A stretch of 64,000 nucleotides of DNA from CAIKUF01 sp963779155 (GCA_963779155.1 CAVZXE010000007.1:62001-126000), one strand, 5' to 3'; counted from the stretch's first letter, positions 37,979 to 46,069 are shown. The notes: generated by a model not told the origin, from the sequence alone. Numbers and translations: made by a program.

Positions 37979-39290
37979 CACCGTACGGCGCATCTTGCGC
38001 GAGCCGGCGGTGGCCACCGCGCGGGTGGCGGCGCTGGACGAGGCGACGCAGCAGCGGCTCAAGGCGGTCTACGAGCGGGCCAAGGGCAACGCCGTGCGCA
38101 TGGGCCAGATCCTGGGCGCCGAGTACGACCAGTGGCTGCCCTACAGCACGCTCACGCGCTGGGTGCGTCAGGCCGAGTTGCGCCGGCCGCCCAAGCGCTC
38201 GGGCGAGTACCACTTCGCGCCCGGCCAGGAGATGCAGCACGACACCTCGCCGCACCGGATCGAAGTCGCCGGCAAGCCCCTCGTTGCGCAGTGCGCGGGA
38301 CTGACGCTGGCGTATTCGCGGCGCCTGTTCATCCAGTACTACCCGACGTTCAAGCGCTTCGACGCCAAACACTTCTTGCTACGCGCCGCGCAGTTCATGG
38401 ACGGCACTGCGCCGCGCTGCGTCATCGACAATACCAGCGTCATCCTTGCCGGCGGCGCCGGGGCGGATGCCGTGATCGCCCCGGAGATGGCCGCCTTCGC
38501 GCGCTGCCTGGGCTTCGAGTTCCTCGCCCATCGGATCAACGACCCCGACAGAAAAGGGCGCATCGAACGCCCCTTCGCCTGGGTGGAAGGCAACTTCCTG
38601 CCTGGCAGATCCTTCGCCAGCTTCGATGACCTGAACGCGCAGGCGCTGAGCTGGTGCATCGAGGTGGCCAATGCCAAGCCCAAACGCGCGCTGGGCATGT
38701 CGGCCGAGGCGGCGTACGTGATAGAGAAACCCCACCTCAGGAGCCTGCCTGCAGTGCCGCCGGCGGTCTACGACGTGTTCGATCGGGTGGTGGACCTGTA
38801 CGGCTTCGTCAGCGTCGATACCGTGCGCTACTCGGTCCCCGAGCGACTGGTAGGCAAGACGGTGACCGTGTACAAGCACCACGAGAGCATCGAGATCCAC
38901 TACCGCAGGATGTCGGTGGCGATGCATCCTCGGCTGGTCGGCGTGCGCGATGCGCGTCACACGCTGCCCGGGCATCACACGGTGCCGCAGCGCGCGCCAC
39001 GCCAGCCCTCGCTGCAGGCGCAGCTGCTGCGCGGCGAGCATGCCACGCTGGACGCCTACGTGATCGCGCTGGCGGCGCACCTCAACGGCCGCGGCACGCG
39101 CGCGCTCAACCGGCTGCTGCAGCTCAAGCGCTCGTACCCGGCGCAGCCATTCCTGGCCGCGGTGGAGCAGGCGCTGAAGTACGGCCTGTTCGATCTGAGC
39201 CGGCTCGAGACCCTGGTGCTGCGGCATGTGGCGGGCGACTTCTTCGCACTCGATGATGAGACCCAAGGCGACCGCGCTGACGACGCGTGA
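37884..39290 (+). CDS. istA: IS21 family transposase IstA
   Basis: A 468-aa DDE transposase that, with its ATPase partner IstB, inserts the element. There is an N-terminal helix-turn-helix (LREMSRLLGLSRNTVRRILR) and an rve integrase core with Asp120 (EMQHDTSPHRIEV), Asp182 (CVIDNTSVIL) and Glu228 (DRKGRIERPFAWVEG). A C-terminal Mu-transposase-like beta-barrel region (VDTVRYSVPERLVGKTVTVY) follows. All three acidic catalytic residues are present. Confidence 0.93.
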   Translation: MTPIEIRNSVFTLHQQGASLREMSRLLGLSRNTVRRILREPAVATARVAALDEATQQRLKAVYERAKGNAVRMGQILGAEYDQWLPYSTLTRWVRQAELRRPPKRSGEYHFAPGQEMQHDTSPHRIEVAGKPLVAQCAGLTLAYSRRLFIQYYPTFKRFDAKHFLLRAAQFMDGTAPRCVIDNTSVILAGGAGADAVIAPEMAAFARCLGFEFLAHRINDPDRKGRIERPFAWVEGNFLPGRSFASFDDLNAQALSWCIEVANAKPKRALGMSAEAAYVIEKPHLRSLPAVPPAVYDVFDRVVDLYGFVSVDTVRYSVPERLVGKTVTVYKHHESIEIHYRRMSVAMHPRLVGVRDARHTLPGHHTVPQRAPRQPSLQAQLLRGEHATLDAYVIALAAHLNGRGTRALNRLLQLKRSYPAQPFLAAVEQALKYGLFDLSRLETLVLRHVAGDFFALDDETQGDRADDA

Positions 39291-40086
39291 GCGGCTGCAC
39301 GCGCTGCTGCACGAGCTGAACTTCAAGGGCATGCAGCGCGTGCTCGATGCCGAGCTCGATCGGGCCGAGCGCAACGCCGCGCCGGCGGCCGAGGTGGTGC
39401 AGCGCCTGCTCACCGAGCAGGCCTCGTTCCAGCGTGAGCGCGCCATGGTCAACCGCGTGGCCAGGGCGCACCTGCCCTGGCAGTGGACGATCGACACCTT
39501 CCCCTTCGGGCAGCAGAGCGGCGTGAACAAGGCGCAGATCCTCGGCCTGGCAGGCCTGGACTTCGTGCGCCGCGCGGAGAACCTGGTTCTGATCGGCGGG
39601 ACCGGCACGGGCAAGACCGGCATTGCAATGGGACTGCTGCGCCAAGCCTGTGTGAACGGCTGGCGCGGGCGCTTCTACAACGCCCAGGCGCTGCTCGACG
39701 AGCTCTATGCCTCGTTGGCCGATCGCACCACGACCCGTCTGCTCACGGCGCTCAGCCGTACGCAGCCGCTATGCATTGACGAGCTCGGCTACCTGAATCT
39801 GAAGCCCGAACAGGTCAATGCATTCTTCCGCCTAATGGACCAGCGCTACGGACGCGTGAGCACGATCATTACAACGAACCTCGAGTACTCGGCGTGGTAC
39901 GGCTTGTTCGACAACAAGCCTCTCGTGGACGCGCTGCTGGACCGGTTGCAGCATCACTGCATCACCATCCGCATCGAGGGACCCTCGCTGCGGGCCAGCA
40001 CTGCCACGGATGCACCGGCACAGCCAGCGGCCTCACCCGGGCCGAAGCGCGCCCCCACGCCCACCGCGCAGAAGAAGGCTCAGTGA
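39253..40086 (+). CDS. istB: IS21 family helper ATPase IstB
   Basis: A 277-aa AAA+ ATPase that remodels target DNA for IstA. N-terminal helical segment (RERLHALLHELNFKGMQRVL), Walker A IGGTGTGKT near residues 114-122, Walker B PLCIDELGYLNL, sensor-1-like TIITTNLEYSAW, and DALLDRLQHHCITIRIEG. A 30-residue Ala/Pro/Lys-rich tail follows. The start is one of the tandem ATGs 39253/39256, overlapping the istA end by about 38 bp. Confidence 0.93.
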   Translation: MMRPKATALTTRERLHALLHELNFKGMQRVLDAELDRAERNAAPAAEVVQRLLTEQASFQRERAMVNRVARAHLPWQWTIDTFPFGQQSGVNKAQILGLAGLDFVRRAENLVLIGGTGTGKTGIAMGLLRQACVNGWRGRFYNAQALLDELYASLADRTTTRLLTALSRTQPLCIDELGYLNLKPEQVNAFFRLMDQRYGRVSTIITTNLEYSAWYGLFDNKPLVDALLDRLQHHCITIRIEGPSLRASTATDAPAQPAASPGPKRAPTPTAQKKAQ

Positions 40087-40229
40087 GCCTTGCACGGCCG
40101 TTCGCACGGCCAGGCCCTCGCCGGATCGCGCCCCTGCGCTTGGCACGACGGTCCTCGTCGGCCTTCCCGACTCTCCCTGCAGACTCGCTCCTCGACCTCC
40201 CGTCGCGGCACGAACTACTGCGCACGCGG

Positions 40230-40273
40230 TGGGTCAGCTTCCAGTGAGCGCAGGCGGGTCAGAAATTGTGAGC
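40230..40273 (+). repeat. IS21-type right terminal repeats (two copies)
   Basis: TGGGTCAGCTTCCAGTGAGC (40230-40249) and CGGGTCAGAAATTGTGAGC (40255-40273), the inverted counterparts of the left pair. Confidence 0.75.
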
Positions 40274-40278
40274 GCCGA

Positions 40279-40288
40279 GGCATAGCCC
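40279..40288 (+). repeat. 10-bp target duplication of the IS21-type element, right
   Basis: GGCATAGCCC, second copy of 35903-35912. Confidence 0.75.
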
Positions 40289-41124
40289 AGCACCTGCTTG
40301 ATCGAGCGGTTCACGGCCCGCGTGGGCGCAGCCTTGCCGCGACCCGTGGTCTGCCCCATTACCGTCCAGTTGGCCGCCCGGTAGCAGGTGCCGGCAAAGC
40401 GCTGCGGATCGATGAAGGTCTCCACGAAGTAGATCGGGTGCGCGTACAGCTGCTGCCAGTCGGCCGACAGCATCCGCGCCATGCGACCCAGGATGTGCGA
40501 CGCCAGATGCGCAACCCGCACCCAGGGCAGGATCAGGAAGCGCGTGTTGTAAGCCAGCAGCCGGATGTTGTTCAGCCGCGCCTGCGCGCACCAGCCGATG
40601 AAGCGGTCACGGCTGCCCAGGTGCCGTGGCGCCGAGCTCCAGGCCACACAGGCGATCGGCCGGCCGCGCGCAAAGACCAGGTACTTCAGGTGCTCGCCCA
40701 CGGGCTGCGAGTAGCCCAGGTAATGGTGCTGCTGCAGCAGGCTGTTGAACAGCGCCTCCTCGGGCGTGCGCCGCACCTGGCGGATCTCCAGCGGCCCGAG
40801 CTCGGCCAGGCTCATGCTCAAGGGGGCCTGCTCGACGCTCACCGCTTCAGGCTTGTCGCGTCCCCCGCCTTCCCTCAACGAGCTGCGACCGACCTGGCGC
40901 ACCGGCGGCAGTTCGATCAGGCCCCGGCGGTGCAGCATCAGCATCATGCCGCGGCACACCATGTCGCGCAGCGCGCCGTTGGGCTGCACCCAGTTCCAGG
41001 CCTCGCACAGCTTCTCCGACAGGCGCCGGCGGCTGCACTGCGGATTCTCGGCAATGAGCTGGCGGATCAGGACGAGGTCGGCGTCGGCGATGACGCGGTG
41101 TCGGTAGCTCAACTTCGCCTGCAT
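40279..41124 (-). pseudogene. DUF4338 (DruA-like) gene, 5' part, split by the IS21-type element
   Basis: The N-terminal ~280 residues of a DUF4338 protein, the family of DruA from Druantia defence systems and of many transposon-borne proteins. Typical segments are VIRQLIAENP-like (LVLIRQLIAENPQCSRRRLS), LFNSLLQQHHYLGYSQPVG, LVFARGRPIACVAWSSAPR, LAYNTRFLILPWVRVAHLAS and HPIYFVETFIDPQRFAGTCY. The frame continues into IS21 DNA and stops at 40234, replacing the true C-terminus, which is at 35828-35912. The start ATG 41124 is preferred; the frame is open to 41199. Linkage to tnpC implies a transposition role, not phage defence, by inference. Confidence 0.82.
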
Positions 41125-41233
41125 GCGCCGCACGGTAGGCGAGTTGGCGCTGGAACGCAAGTCGGGGGAAACGCCGAGGGCGGCTCGCCCTGCGTGCAAC
41201 CTACGCGACCGCCTCAGCTAAATTCAAGCGGCC

Positions 41234-41247
41234 TTGCCGGAGGGACA
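41234..41247 (+). repeat. Right terminal inverted repeat of the outer element
   Basis: TTGCCGGAGGGACA, inverted partner of 33286-33299. Confidence 0.85.
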
Positions 41248-41352
41248 CACTACATGCGGTGGCAGCGCTCGCTCACTGGCTCACGTCGGAAATGACGCTC
41301 CAAGGAAAGCCCCTACGGACGCTCCGAGTGCTTGGGTCATCTCCCACGACTG
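41248..41352 (+). repeat. 105-bp direct repeat flanking the transposon, right copy
   Basis: Second copy of 33181-33285, in the same frame of the caspase gene. Confidence 0.95.
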
Positions 41353-42215
41353 CAACGCCGTGGCCGGATAGCGAGCCTACGTTCCAGTACATCCAGGGCC
41401 ACGTGCACGATTGGTACGACGACGTCGATACTCACGAGCAGAACCTCGCCGTCTTCTACTTCTGCGGTCACGGTCTGCGCATTGGCGCTGTGCAAGCACT
41501 GCTGGCGCAGGACTTCGGCTCCAACAGCCACTTGCCATTCAGCCACGCGATCGAGCCCGAGCAGTTCGCAAGGGCCATGGGCAAGTCTAGAGCTCTGCAG
41601 CAGGTGTTCCTCATCGACGCCTGCAGTACGACCCTGAAGCTTCCGGAAGACTACGAAGAGATCCAACCCAGCTCATTGATTCAAGCGGCCCGAAATGACA
41701 ACCTGGGGCTCACAAGACGGGCATTCATTCGCGCCAGCGAGTTCGGTACCAGCGCGTACGGTGTGCCAGGCGCGCCATCGGTGTTCATGACGGCGTTCCT
41801 CACGGCAATGCGAGGCGCCGCGGCGGTCAGGCGCACACCCACCGAGTGGGTGGCCAACACGGACGTGCTCAAGACCGCAGCCAATTGGCTAATCCAGCAG
41901 ACCCCTCACGGGGTCGGGCAAGAGGTTGCCTATGGAGGGGGTCTTTCGTCCACCGTAGACCTGCACGAACTCCCTGGTGTCCCGCTGTTGCCAGTGCAGG
42001 TGACGTGCAACCCGAGTGCCTTCGAGGCCTTGGCCGAGCTACATGTGGATCAACTACCTCAAGGGGGAAAAGGTCACTGGCCCACAAACGTCGAACTTCC
42101 CCTTGGCAATCACGACTTCCAGGCAATCGATTCCACCAGTGCGGGCAAGACCGTTCACGGCGAACTGCTCGGAGAGTACGTGTTTCCTCCATACGGCTTG
42201 GTGTCTATACCGTGT

Positions 42216-42219
42216 GGAG
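42216..42219 (+). promoter_or_regulatory. Shine-Dalgarno deciding the TTG start at 42227
   Basis: GGAG seven bases before TTG 42227, which overlaps the caspase stop codon as TTGA. The alternative GTG at 42212 has no comparable site. Confidence 0.6.
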
Positions 42220-42226
42220 ATACGCC

Positions 42227-43657
42227 TTGATCACCGTTGTCAACGTCGACTTCAGCACCGTCCTTCCTGGCGGGGCTGCGGCGCCGCGCATCGCCATTGC
42301 GGACATCTTTGAGCTGAAGGGGCGTGCCGGAGACCAGGTCCCGGTAAGGCAGGGGCTGATCGTCAACCTGCGGCGAAGCGAACCAGTTCGCGTCGATGTC
42401 CCACCGGGTACGTACCTTGTTCGACTGAAGGCTCCTTCTGGCCAGCTGCTCATGCAAAGGGTTCAGGTGAACGACGACGGCGCCGCTCCGTCGCTTGAGC
42501 TGAGGCCGGCTCCCTCACAGCATGTCCTTCAGGTTGATAAATTCGGTCATCGGGTGGAGTTTGGAGCGCGAGTGCCGCGAGAAGTGGCCCCGCTGCGCGG
42601 ACCTTCTGACGAGCCAAGTGGATCTCGACTGCAATGGTCTGCGCGTCTCCTGGACCAAACTGGGAAGGCTCCGGACTTGACATACCTGCCCGGGCTCCCG
42701 GTGCGGGAGGTGGTTGAAGAACGGCAGGACTACATGGGCGTTGCCAAACTTATGGCGCAGTCTGCACCGGACGCCCTTCAAAGTCTCCAGCGCCGCCGGG
42801 AAGGCTCTTCTCATCTCGTGGGGGATGTAAGCGCGGTACAGGCCGCCCGCCTTTACGGCGATGGCGATGAGCTGACGACCCAATGGAAGTACCCACTGCG
42901 CAAGAAGGCCATCATCGGCGAGCCTTCAACTGAAGGGAAGCAAAGGCGCTTCTTCGCGCTCTCATACAGGGCCACGGACACGTTCAGTCCGCTGCAGGTT
43001 GCGTGCATCCCCGGTCGATGGGTCACCCAGGAAAACGAATTGGCACAGGTCAGGGTCAGCTATCGTGAGCGGACCGTCGGCGGCGAGAGCTCCAGGGCAA
43101 TGGAACTGGAAGTTGACGACCCGGATTTCGGTGGGTTGATTGAGTTCTTGCAGCAAGGCGATCTCGCCGGCTCGTACAGAGTCGTGGAGCAGGCACTTGA
43201 CGTTCTGTATGCGAAGTGGCGCAACCCATACGCCGCTGCTGCTGCGGGTTACGTGTTGCTGCAGGCGGGCTTACCGGGCTCTGACGTAGGACGAAACTGG
43301 GAGCAGTGGCTTCTGAATCTTGCCTATCGGTACAAGGGGATCCCTGACGGTGCCATCCTCTTCACCACCTTGCTGCTTCAGTCGCGGCAGCGCGAAGTGA
43401 GGTCCTTGATGTACGAGGGCGGCGCGCACAACCCGTTCCGAACTCCTCTTGAAGCAGCGCTTGAAGCTGTGCGGCGCGGGCCGCCCCTGTTCCGGTATGG
43501 GCTGAACTTGATGGCCACGAACCTTGCGATCTTAGAAGCCGAGGAGAGCAACGGCATCCAAGCCAAGAAACTGGACGTAGCCAAGCGCTACGTGCGCGAG
43601 CTCTCGCTGAGAGTCGACCCCGCGCAAGCGCTCTCCGTATTCGATGTCTCTGCTTAG
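42227..43657 (+). CDS. Unknown protein coupled to caspase and MBL genes
   Basis: A 476-aa protein of no recognised family. Residues ~1-95 look like a beta-rich domain (NVDFSTVLPGG, then VRVDVPPGTYLVRLKAPSGQ, a pattern seen in Ig/CNA-B-like modules). The rest is mostly helical, with a repeat-like segment (LYAKWRNPYAAAAAGYVLLQ near residues 325-345). No signal peptide and no membrane helix are evident. The TTG start overlaps the caspase stop and the 3' end overlaps the MBL gene by 14 bp, so all three were co-translated. It may be the caspase substrate, sensor or scaffold; this is inference from position. Confidence 0.7.
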   Translation: MITVVNVDFSTVLPGGAAAPRIAIADIFELKGRAGDQVPVRQGLIVNLRRSEPVRVDVPPGTYLVRLKAPSGQLLMQRVQVNDDGAAPSLELRPAPSQHVLQVDKFGHRVEFGARVPREVAPLRGPSDEPSGSRLQWSARLLDQTGKAPDLTYLPGLPVREVVEERQDYMGVAKLMAQSAPDALQSLQRRREGSSHLVGDVSAVQAARLYGDGDELTTQWKYPLRKKAIIGEPSTEGKQRRFFALSYRATDTFSPLQVACIPGRWVTQENELAQVRVSYRERTVGGESSRAMELEVDDPDFGGLIEFLQQGDLAGSYRVVEQALDVLYAKWRNPYAAAAAGYVLLQAGLPGSDVGRNWEQWLLNLAYRYKGIPDGAILFTTLLLQSRQREVRSLMYEGGAHNPFRTPLEAALEAVRRGPPLFRYGLNLMATNLAILEAEESNGIQAKKLDVAKRYVRELSLRVDPAQALSVFDVSA

Positions 43658-44726
43658 CACCGCGCCCGCGGGCCAGCCACGGTTTTCGCTCCACGCGTTG
43701 GCGGCCGACCATGGGGACTGCATAGTTCTGAGCTACTCGCTCGGCGACCGGGACTTCCGCATCGTGGTTGATGCAGGTACGCAAGGGACCGCCGGGCGGC
43801 TTCGGTCTCTCATAGAGCGAGCACCGACCGCGACGTGGGAACTGCTTGTGATAACCCACATCGATGCTGATCACATTGGCGGGGCTCTTGACCTCTTGGC
43901 TGACGCGTCAATCGCCGGCCGATTCCAAGACGTGTGGTTCAACGGCAGGCAGCACTTGGACCCACCGGGCACTGAGTCCTTGGGAGTACGGCAGGGGCTC
44001 GAGTTGCAGGCACTGCTGGCAGACCGCGGCATCCCTTGGAATCGTGCGTTTGGTGGTCGAGCCGTTTGTCTACCCGGCGACGGGGCTCCAATCAACACTA
44101 CCTTGGCGTCAGGTGCCATCGTCACCTTGCTCTCACCGTCGGTCAGGAAACTTGCTTCGCTGCGAACCTTGTGGGACAGGTTTGTGGCACGTCAGCGGCC
44201 GACGCCGGCTGCTCCAGTCCCGGTGGCGCCTACCGGGTTGGAGATCATGGGCGGGTCAGGGCTCAGCGTACGAGCGCTCGCCTTGACGCGGACGCCAAAC
44301 GACAACTCGGTACCCAATGGCAGCTCCATCGCATTCATGGTTGAGTTCGCCGGGAAGCGAGTGCTTCTGGGCGCTGATGCCCACTCCGACGTACTCGTGT
44401 CGTCGGGACAGCGTATGAACGCTGAGTCTCGACGAATCGATGTCTTCAAGCTGCCGCATCATGGCAGCGCCAAGAACGTCACCACAGCTCTGCTTGAGAC
44501 CTATCCCGCTGACCGCTTCGTCGTCTCAACGAACGGCGCTCATCACGATCATCCCGACGACGTTGCAATCGCGCGCGTGGTACTGCGCCGCCCAGGCGCC
44601 GAACTCGGCTTCAACTATCCAACTGCGGCGTACGAGCGCTGGCAGCGACACCTAGCGGGTACTGAGCCTCAGCGGGTCGTTCGGGCAGGTACGTGGGAGG
44701 ACGGCGTGACCGTTAAGCTGCTCTGA
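43644..44726 (+). CDS. MBL-fold (ComEC/Rec2-like) metallo-hydrolase
   Basis: A 360-aa metallo-beta-lactamase-fold protein. The metal motif is LLVITHIDADHIGGALD (His72, Asp74, Asp76, His77). Further ligands are in VLLGADAHSDVL and KLPHHGSAKNVT, the arrangement seen in ComEC-type C-terminal domains and in MBL proteins of conflict systems. No signal peptide, so cytoplasmic. Likely hydrolyses a phosphodiester or nucleic acid substrate. The third gene of the caspase-unknown-MBL set, overlapping the preceding gene by 14 bp. Confidence 0.85.
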   Translation: MSLLSTAPAGQPRFSLHALAADHGDCIVLSYSLGDRDFRIVVDAGTQGTAGRLRSLIERAPTATWELLVITHIDADHIGGALDLLADASIAGRFQDVWFNGRQHLDPPGTESLGVRQGLELQALLADRGIPWNRAFGGRAVCLPGDGAPINTTLASGAIVTLLSPSVRKLASLRTLWDRFVARQRPTPAAPVPVAPTGLEIMGGSGLSVRALALTRTPNDNSVPNGSSIAFMVEFAGKRVLLGADAHSDVLVSSGQRMNAESRRIDVFKLPHHGSAKNVTTALLETYPADRFVVSTNGAHHDHPDDVAIARVVLRRPGAELGFNYPTAAYERWQRHLAGTEPQRVVRAGTWEDGVTVKLL

Positions 44727-44854
44727 GCCTTCGACTGCTGAGCGACCACTCGCGGTTCTTGCCGGATCTGAGCCACATCGTTCTGGCGTGCCTCGATGCG
44801 ATACGAGCCCGAGGTATCGGGTACGGCGCTGAGTCGGTTGACGTCTTCGCCTTG

Positions 44855-44880
44855 TGATTGATAAAGGACGTTATCAATCA
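44855..44880 (+). promoter_or_regulatory. Perfect 10-6-10 inverted repeat before the second recombinase
   Basis: TGATTGATAA-AGGACG-TTATCAATCA, ending 21 bp before the recombinase ATG. Two perfect 10-bp arms around a 6-bp centre match the geometry of a tyrosine-recombinase core site (Xer/dif type); it could instead be a repressor operator. It is conspicuously AT-rich within a GC-rich region. Confidence 0.7.
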
Positions 44881-44901
44881 TGAAGGCCTGGAGGCAACAG
44901 C

Positions 44902-45849
44902 ATGACGAACTACGGGGTTGCGACCCTCGGTGACAACCTGCCGGCGCTGTATGCCCCGGACCCTGCGGCAGCGCGTCGCACGCTGGAGTTCTTCACGGCG
45001 AACATTCGCAACCCCAACACGCGCAAGGCGTATGCACGGGCCGGCGTTGAGTTCGCGAGGTGGTGCCAGGCGCGCGGCATTGCGGCGCTGAAGCAGATCG
45101 AGCCCGTGCATGTCGCGGCCTACATCGAACAACTGCAGCTTGCAGCGCCGTCGGTGAAGCAGCGACTGGCGGCCCTGCGCACGTTGTTCGATTGGTTGGT
45201 CGTCGGCCAGCTGATGCCGGTCAATCCGGCGGCATCGGTGCGAGGTCCGTGCTACTCGCTCAAGAAGGGCAAGACGCCGGTCTTGTCGGCCGAGGAGGTG
45301 CGCGCGCTCATCGACTCGATCGATACCGACACGATCATCGGTCTTCGCGACCGCGCGCTCATCGGGCTCATGGTCTACACATTCGCGCGGGTGGGCGCCG
45401 CGGTGCAGATGCGGCTGGAGGATGTCTACGTGCAGCGGCGCCGCACCTGGGTTCGGCTGCATGAGAAGGGCGGCAAGCTGCACGAGATGCCGTGCCATCA
45501 CAACCTGGAGGACTACCTGCACGCCTACGTCGATGGCGCCGGGCTCGACGACGCCAAGGGCTTCCTGTTTCGAACGGCGAAGGGCCAGGGCGCCGCTCTC
45601 TCGACGAGGCCAATGCGGCAGGCCGATGTGTACCGCATGATCTGCCGACGGGTTGAGGCTGCTGACATTCGCACGCATATCGGTTGCCACAGCTTTCGAG
45701 CGACTGGCATCACCGAGTACCTGAAGAACGGCGGGCGCCTGGAGATTGCGCAGCAGATGGCCAACCACGAGTCATCGCGAACGACAGGCCTCTACGATCG
45801 GCGCGGCGACCAGATCAAGCTCGACGAAGTTGAGCGGATCGCCATCTGA
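44902..45849 (+). CDS. Second tyrosine recombinase (XerC/D-like)
   Basis: A 315-aa tyrosine recombinase, shorter than the island integrase and of the simple two-domain Xer type. N-terminal SAM-like domain (NPNTRKAYARAGVEFARWCQ), catalytic Arg163 (YTFARVGAAVQM), His263-x-x-Arg266 (HSFRATGITEYL), His289 (ANHESSRTT) and nucleophile Tyr298 (GLYDRR). A GGAGG Shine-Dalgarno precedes the ATG. It is not at an island edge and follows the MBL gene by 175 bp, so it may mobilise a smaller module using the upstream inverted repeat. Confidence 0.92.
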   Translation: MTNYGVATLGDNLPALYAPDPAAARRTLEFFTANIRNPNTRKAYARAGVEFARWCQARGIAALKQIEPVHVAAYIEQLQLAAPSVKQRLAALRTLFDWLVVGQLMPVNPAASVRGPCYSLKKGKTPVLSAEEVRALIDSIDTDTIIGLRDRALIGLMVYTFARVGAAVQMRLEDVYVQRRRTWVRLHEKGGKLHEMPCHHNLEDYLHAYVDGAGLDDAKGFLFRTAKGQGAALSTRPMRQADVYRMICRRVEAADIRTHIGCHSFRATGITEYLKNGGRLEIAQQMANHESSRTTGLYDRRGDQIKLDEVERIAI

Positions 45850-46018
45850 GATGGATGGCCTGGGCGATGTCAACGGCCGCGTTGCGGAGCCTCGGTGCCA
45901 CGAAAGGTGGGGCGCTGGGCGTCGCACGCGCTCACTGATCGATCGTCGTGGTTGCCACGATGATGGTGAGTGCCCCATGCTGACGTATGCAAGCACTCTT
46001 TCGTAGGCCCGCCACAAA

Positions 46019-46034
46019 TTAAAGAATGCTTTAA
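46019..46034 (+). promoter_or_regulatory. Palindrome upstream of fic (possible operator)
   Basis: TTAAAG-AATG-CTTTAA, an AT-rich inverted repeat 35 bp before the fic ATG, in the position of a promoter/operator. Possible autoregulatory site. Confidence 0.5.
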
Positions 46035-46069
46035 GATGTGACGCGACCTCGCAAAGCTGCTTTCACACC

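Larger units (their letters stand above)
35913..40278. mobile_element. IS21-type element with zinc-ribbon and ParB-like genes
   Basis: A 4366-bp element containing istA and istB plus two extra genes. Each end carries two ~19-bp repeats of the form GCTCA-n-TGACCCR in inverted orientation (35918-35960 and 40230-40273), the multiple-terminal-repeat layout typical of IS21-family ends. It is inserted in the DUF4338 gene of the outer transposon with a 10-bp duplication. Confidence 0.85.
33286..41247. mobile_element. Composite IS66/DruA-like transposon inserted in the caspase gene
   Basis: A 7962-bp element with 14-bp terminal inverted repeats TGTCCTTCCGGCAA and TTGCCGGAGGGACA (one mismatch) lying exactly against the 105-bp flanking repeats. 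Original content: tnpA and tnpB rightward, tnpC and a DUF4338 gene leftward. An IS21-type element (35913-40278) later entered the DUF4338 gene. Without it the element is about 3.6 kb. The ends do not look like the GTAAGCG-type termini usual for IS66, so classification beyond the gene content is open. Confidence 0.85.
41248..42230 (+). pseudogene. Caspase-like protease gene, 3' fragment with catalytic dyad
   Basis: The main part of a peptidase C14 caspase-like protein. The catalytic His is in AVFYFCGHGLRIGA and the catalytic Cys in QQVFLIDACSTTLK. In the restored 375-aa protein they are His123 and Cys174, with the normal His-Cys order and spacing. The fragment could start translation at GTG/ATG codons near 41259 (ATGGCAGCG is absent; the codon at 41259 is GTG in VAALAHWL), but would lack the first beta-strand. 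Its stop overlaps the TTG start of the next gene. Bacterial caspases act in abortive defence, often cleaving a partner protein; here the gene is presumably inactive. Confidence 0.85.

Noticed and set aside
40279..41124. Druantia anti-phage system
   Set aside because: Only a DUF4338 protein is present; the large helicase DruE and other components are absent, and the gene belongs to the transposon with tnpC.
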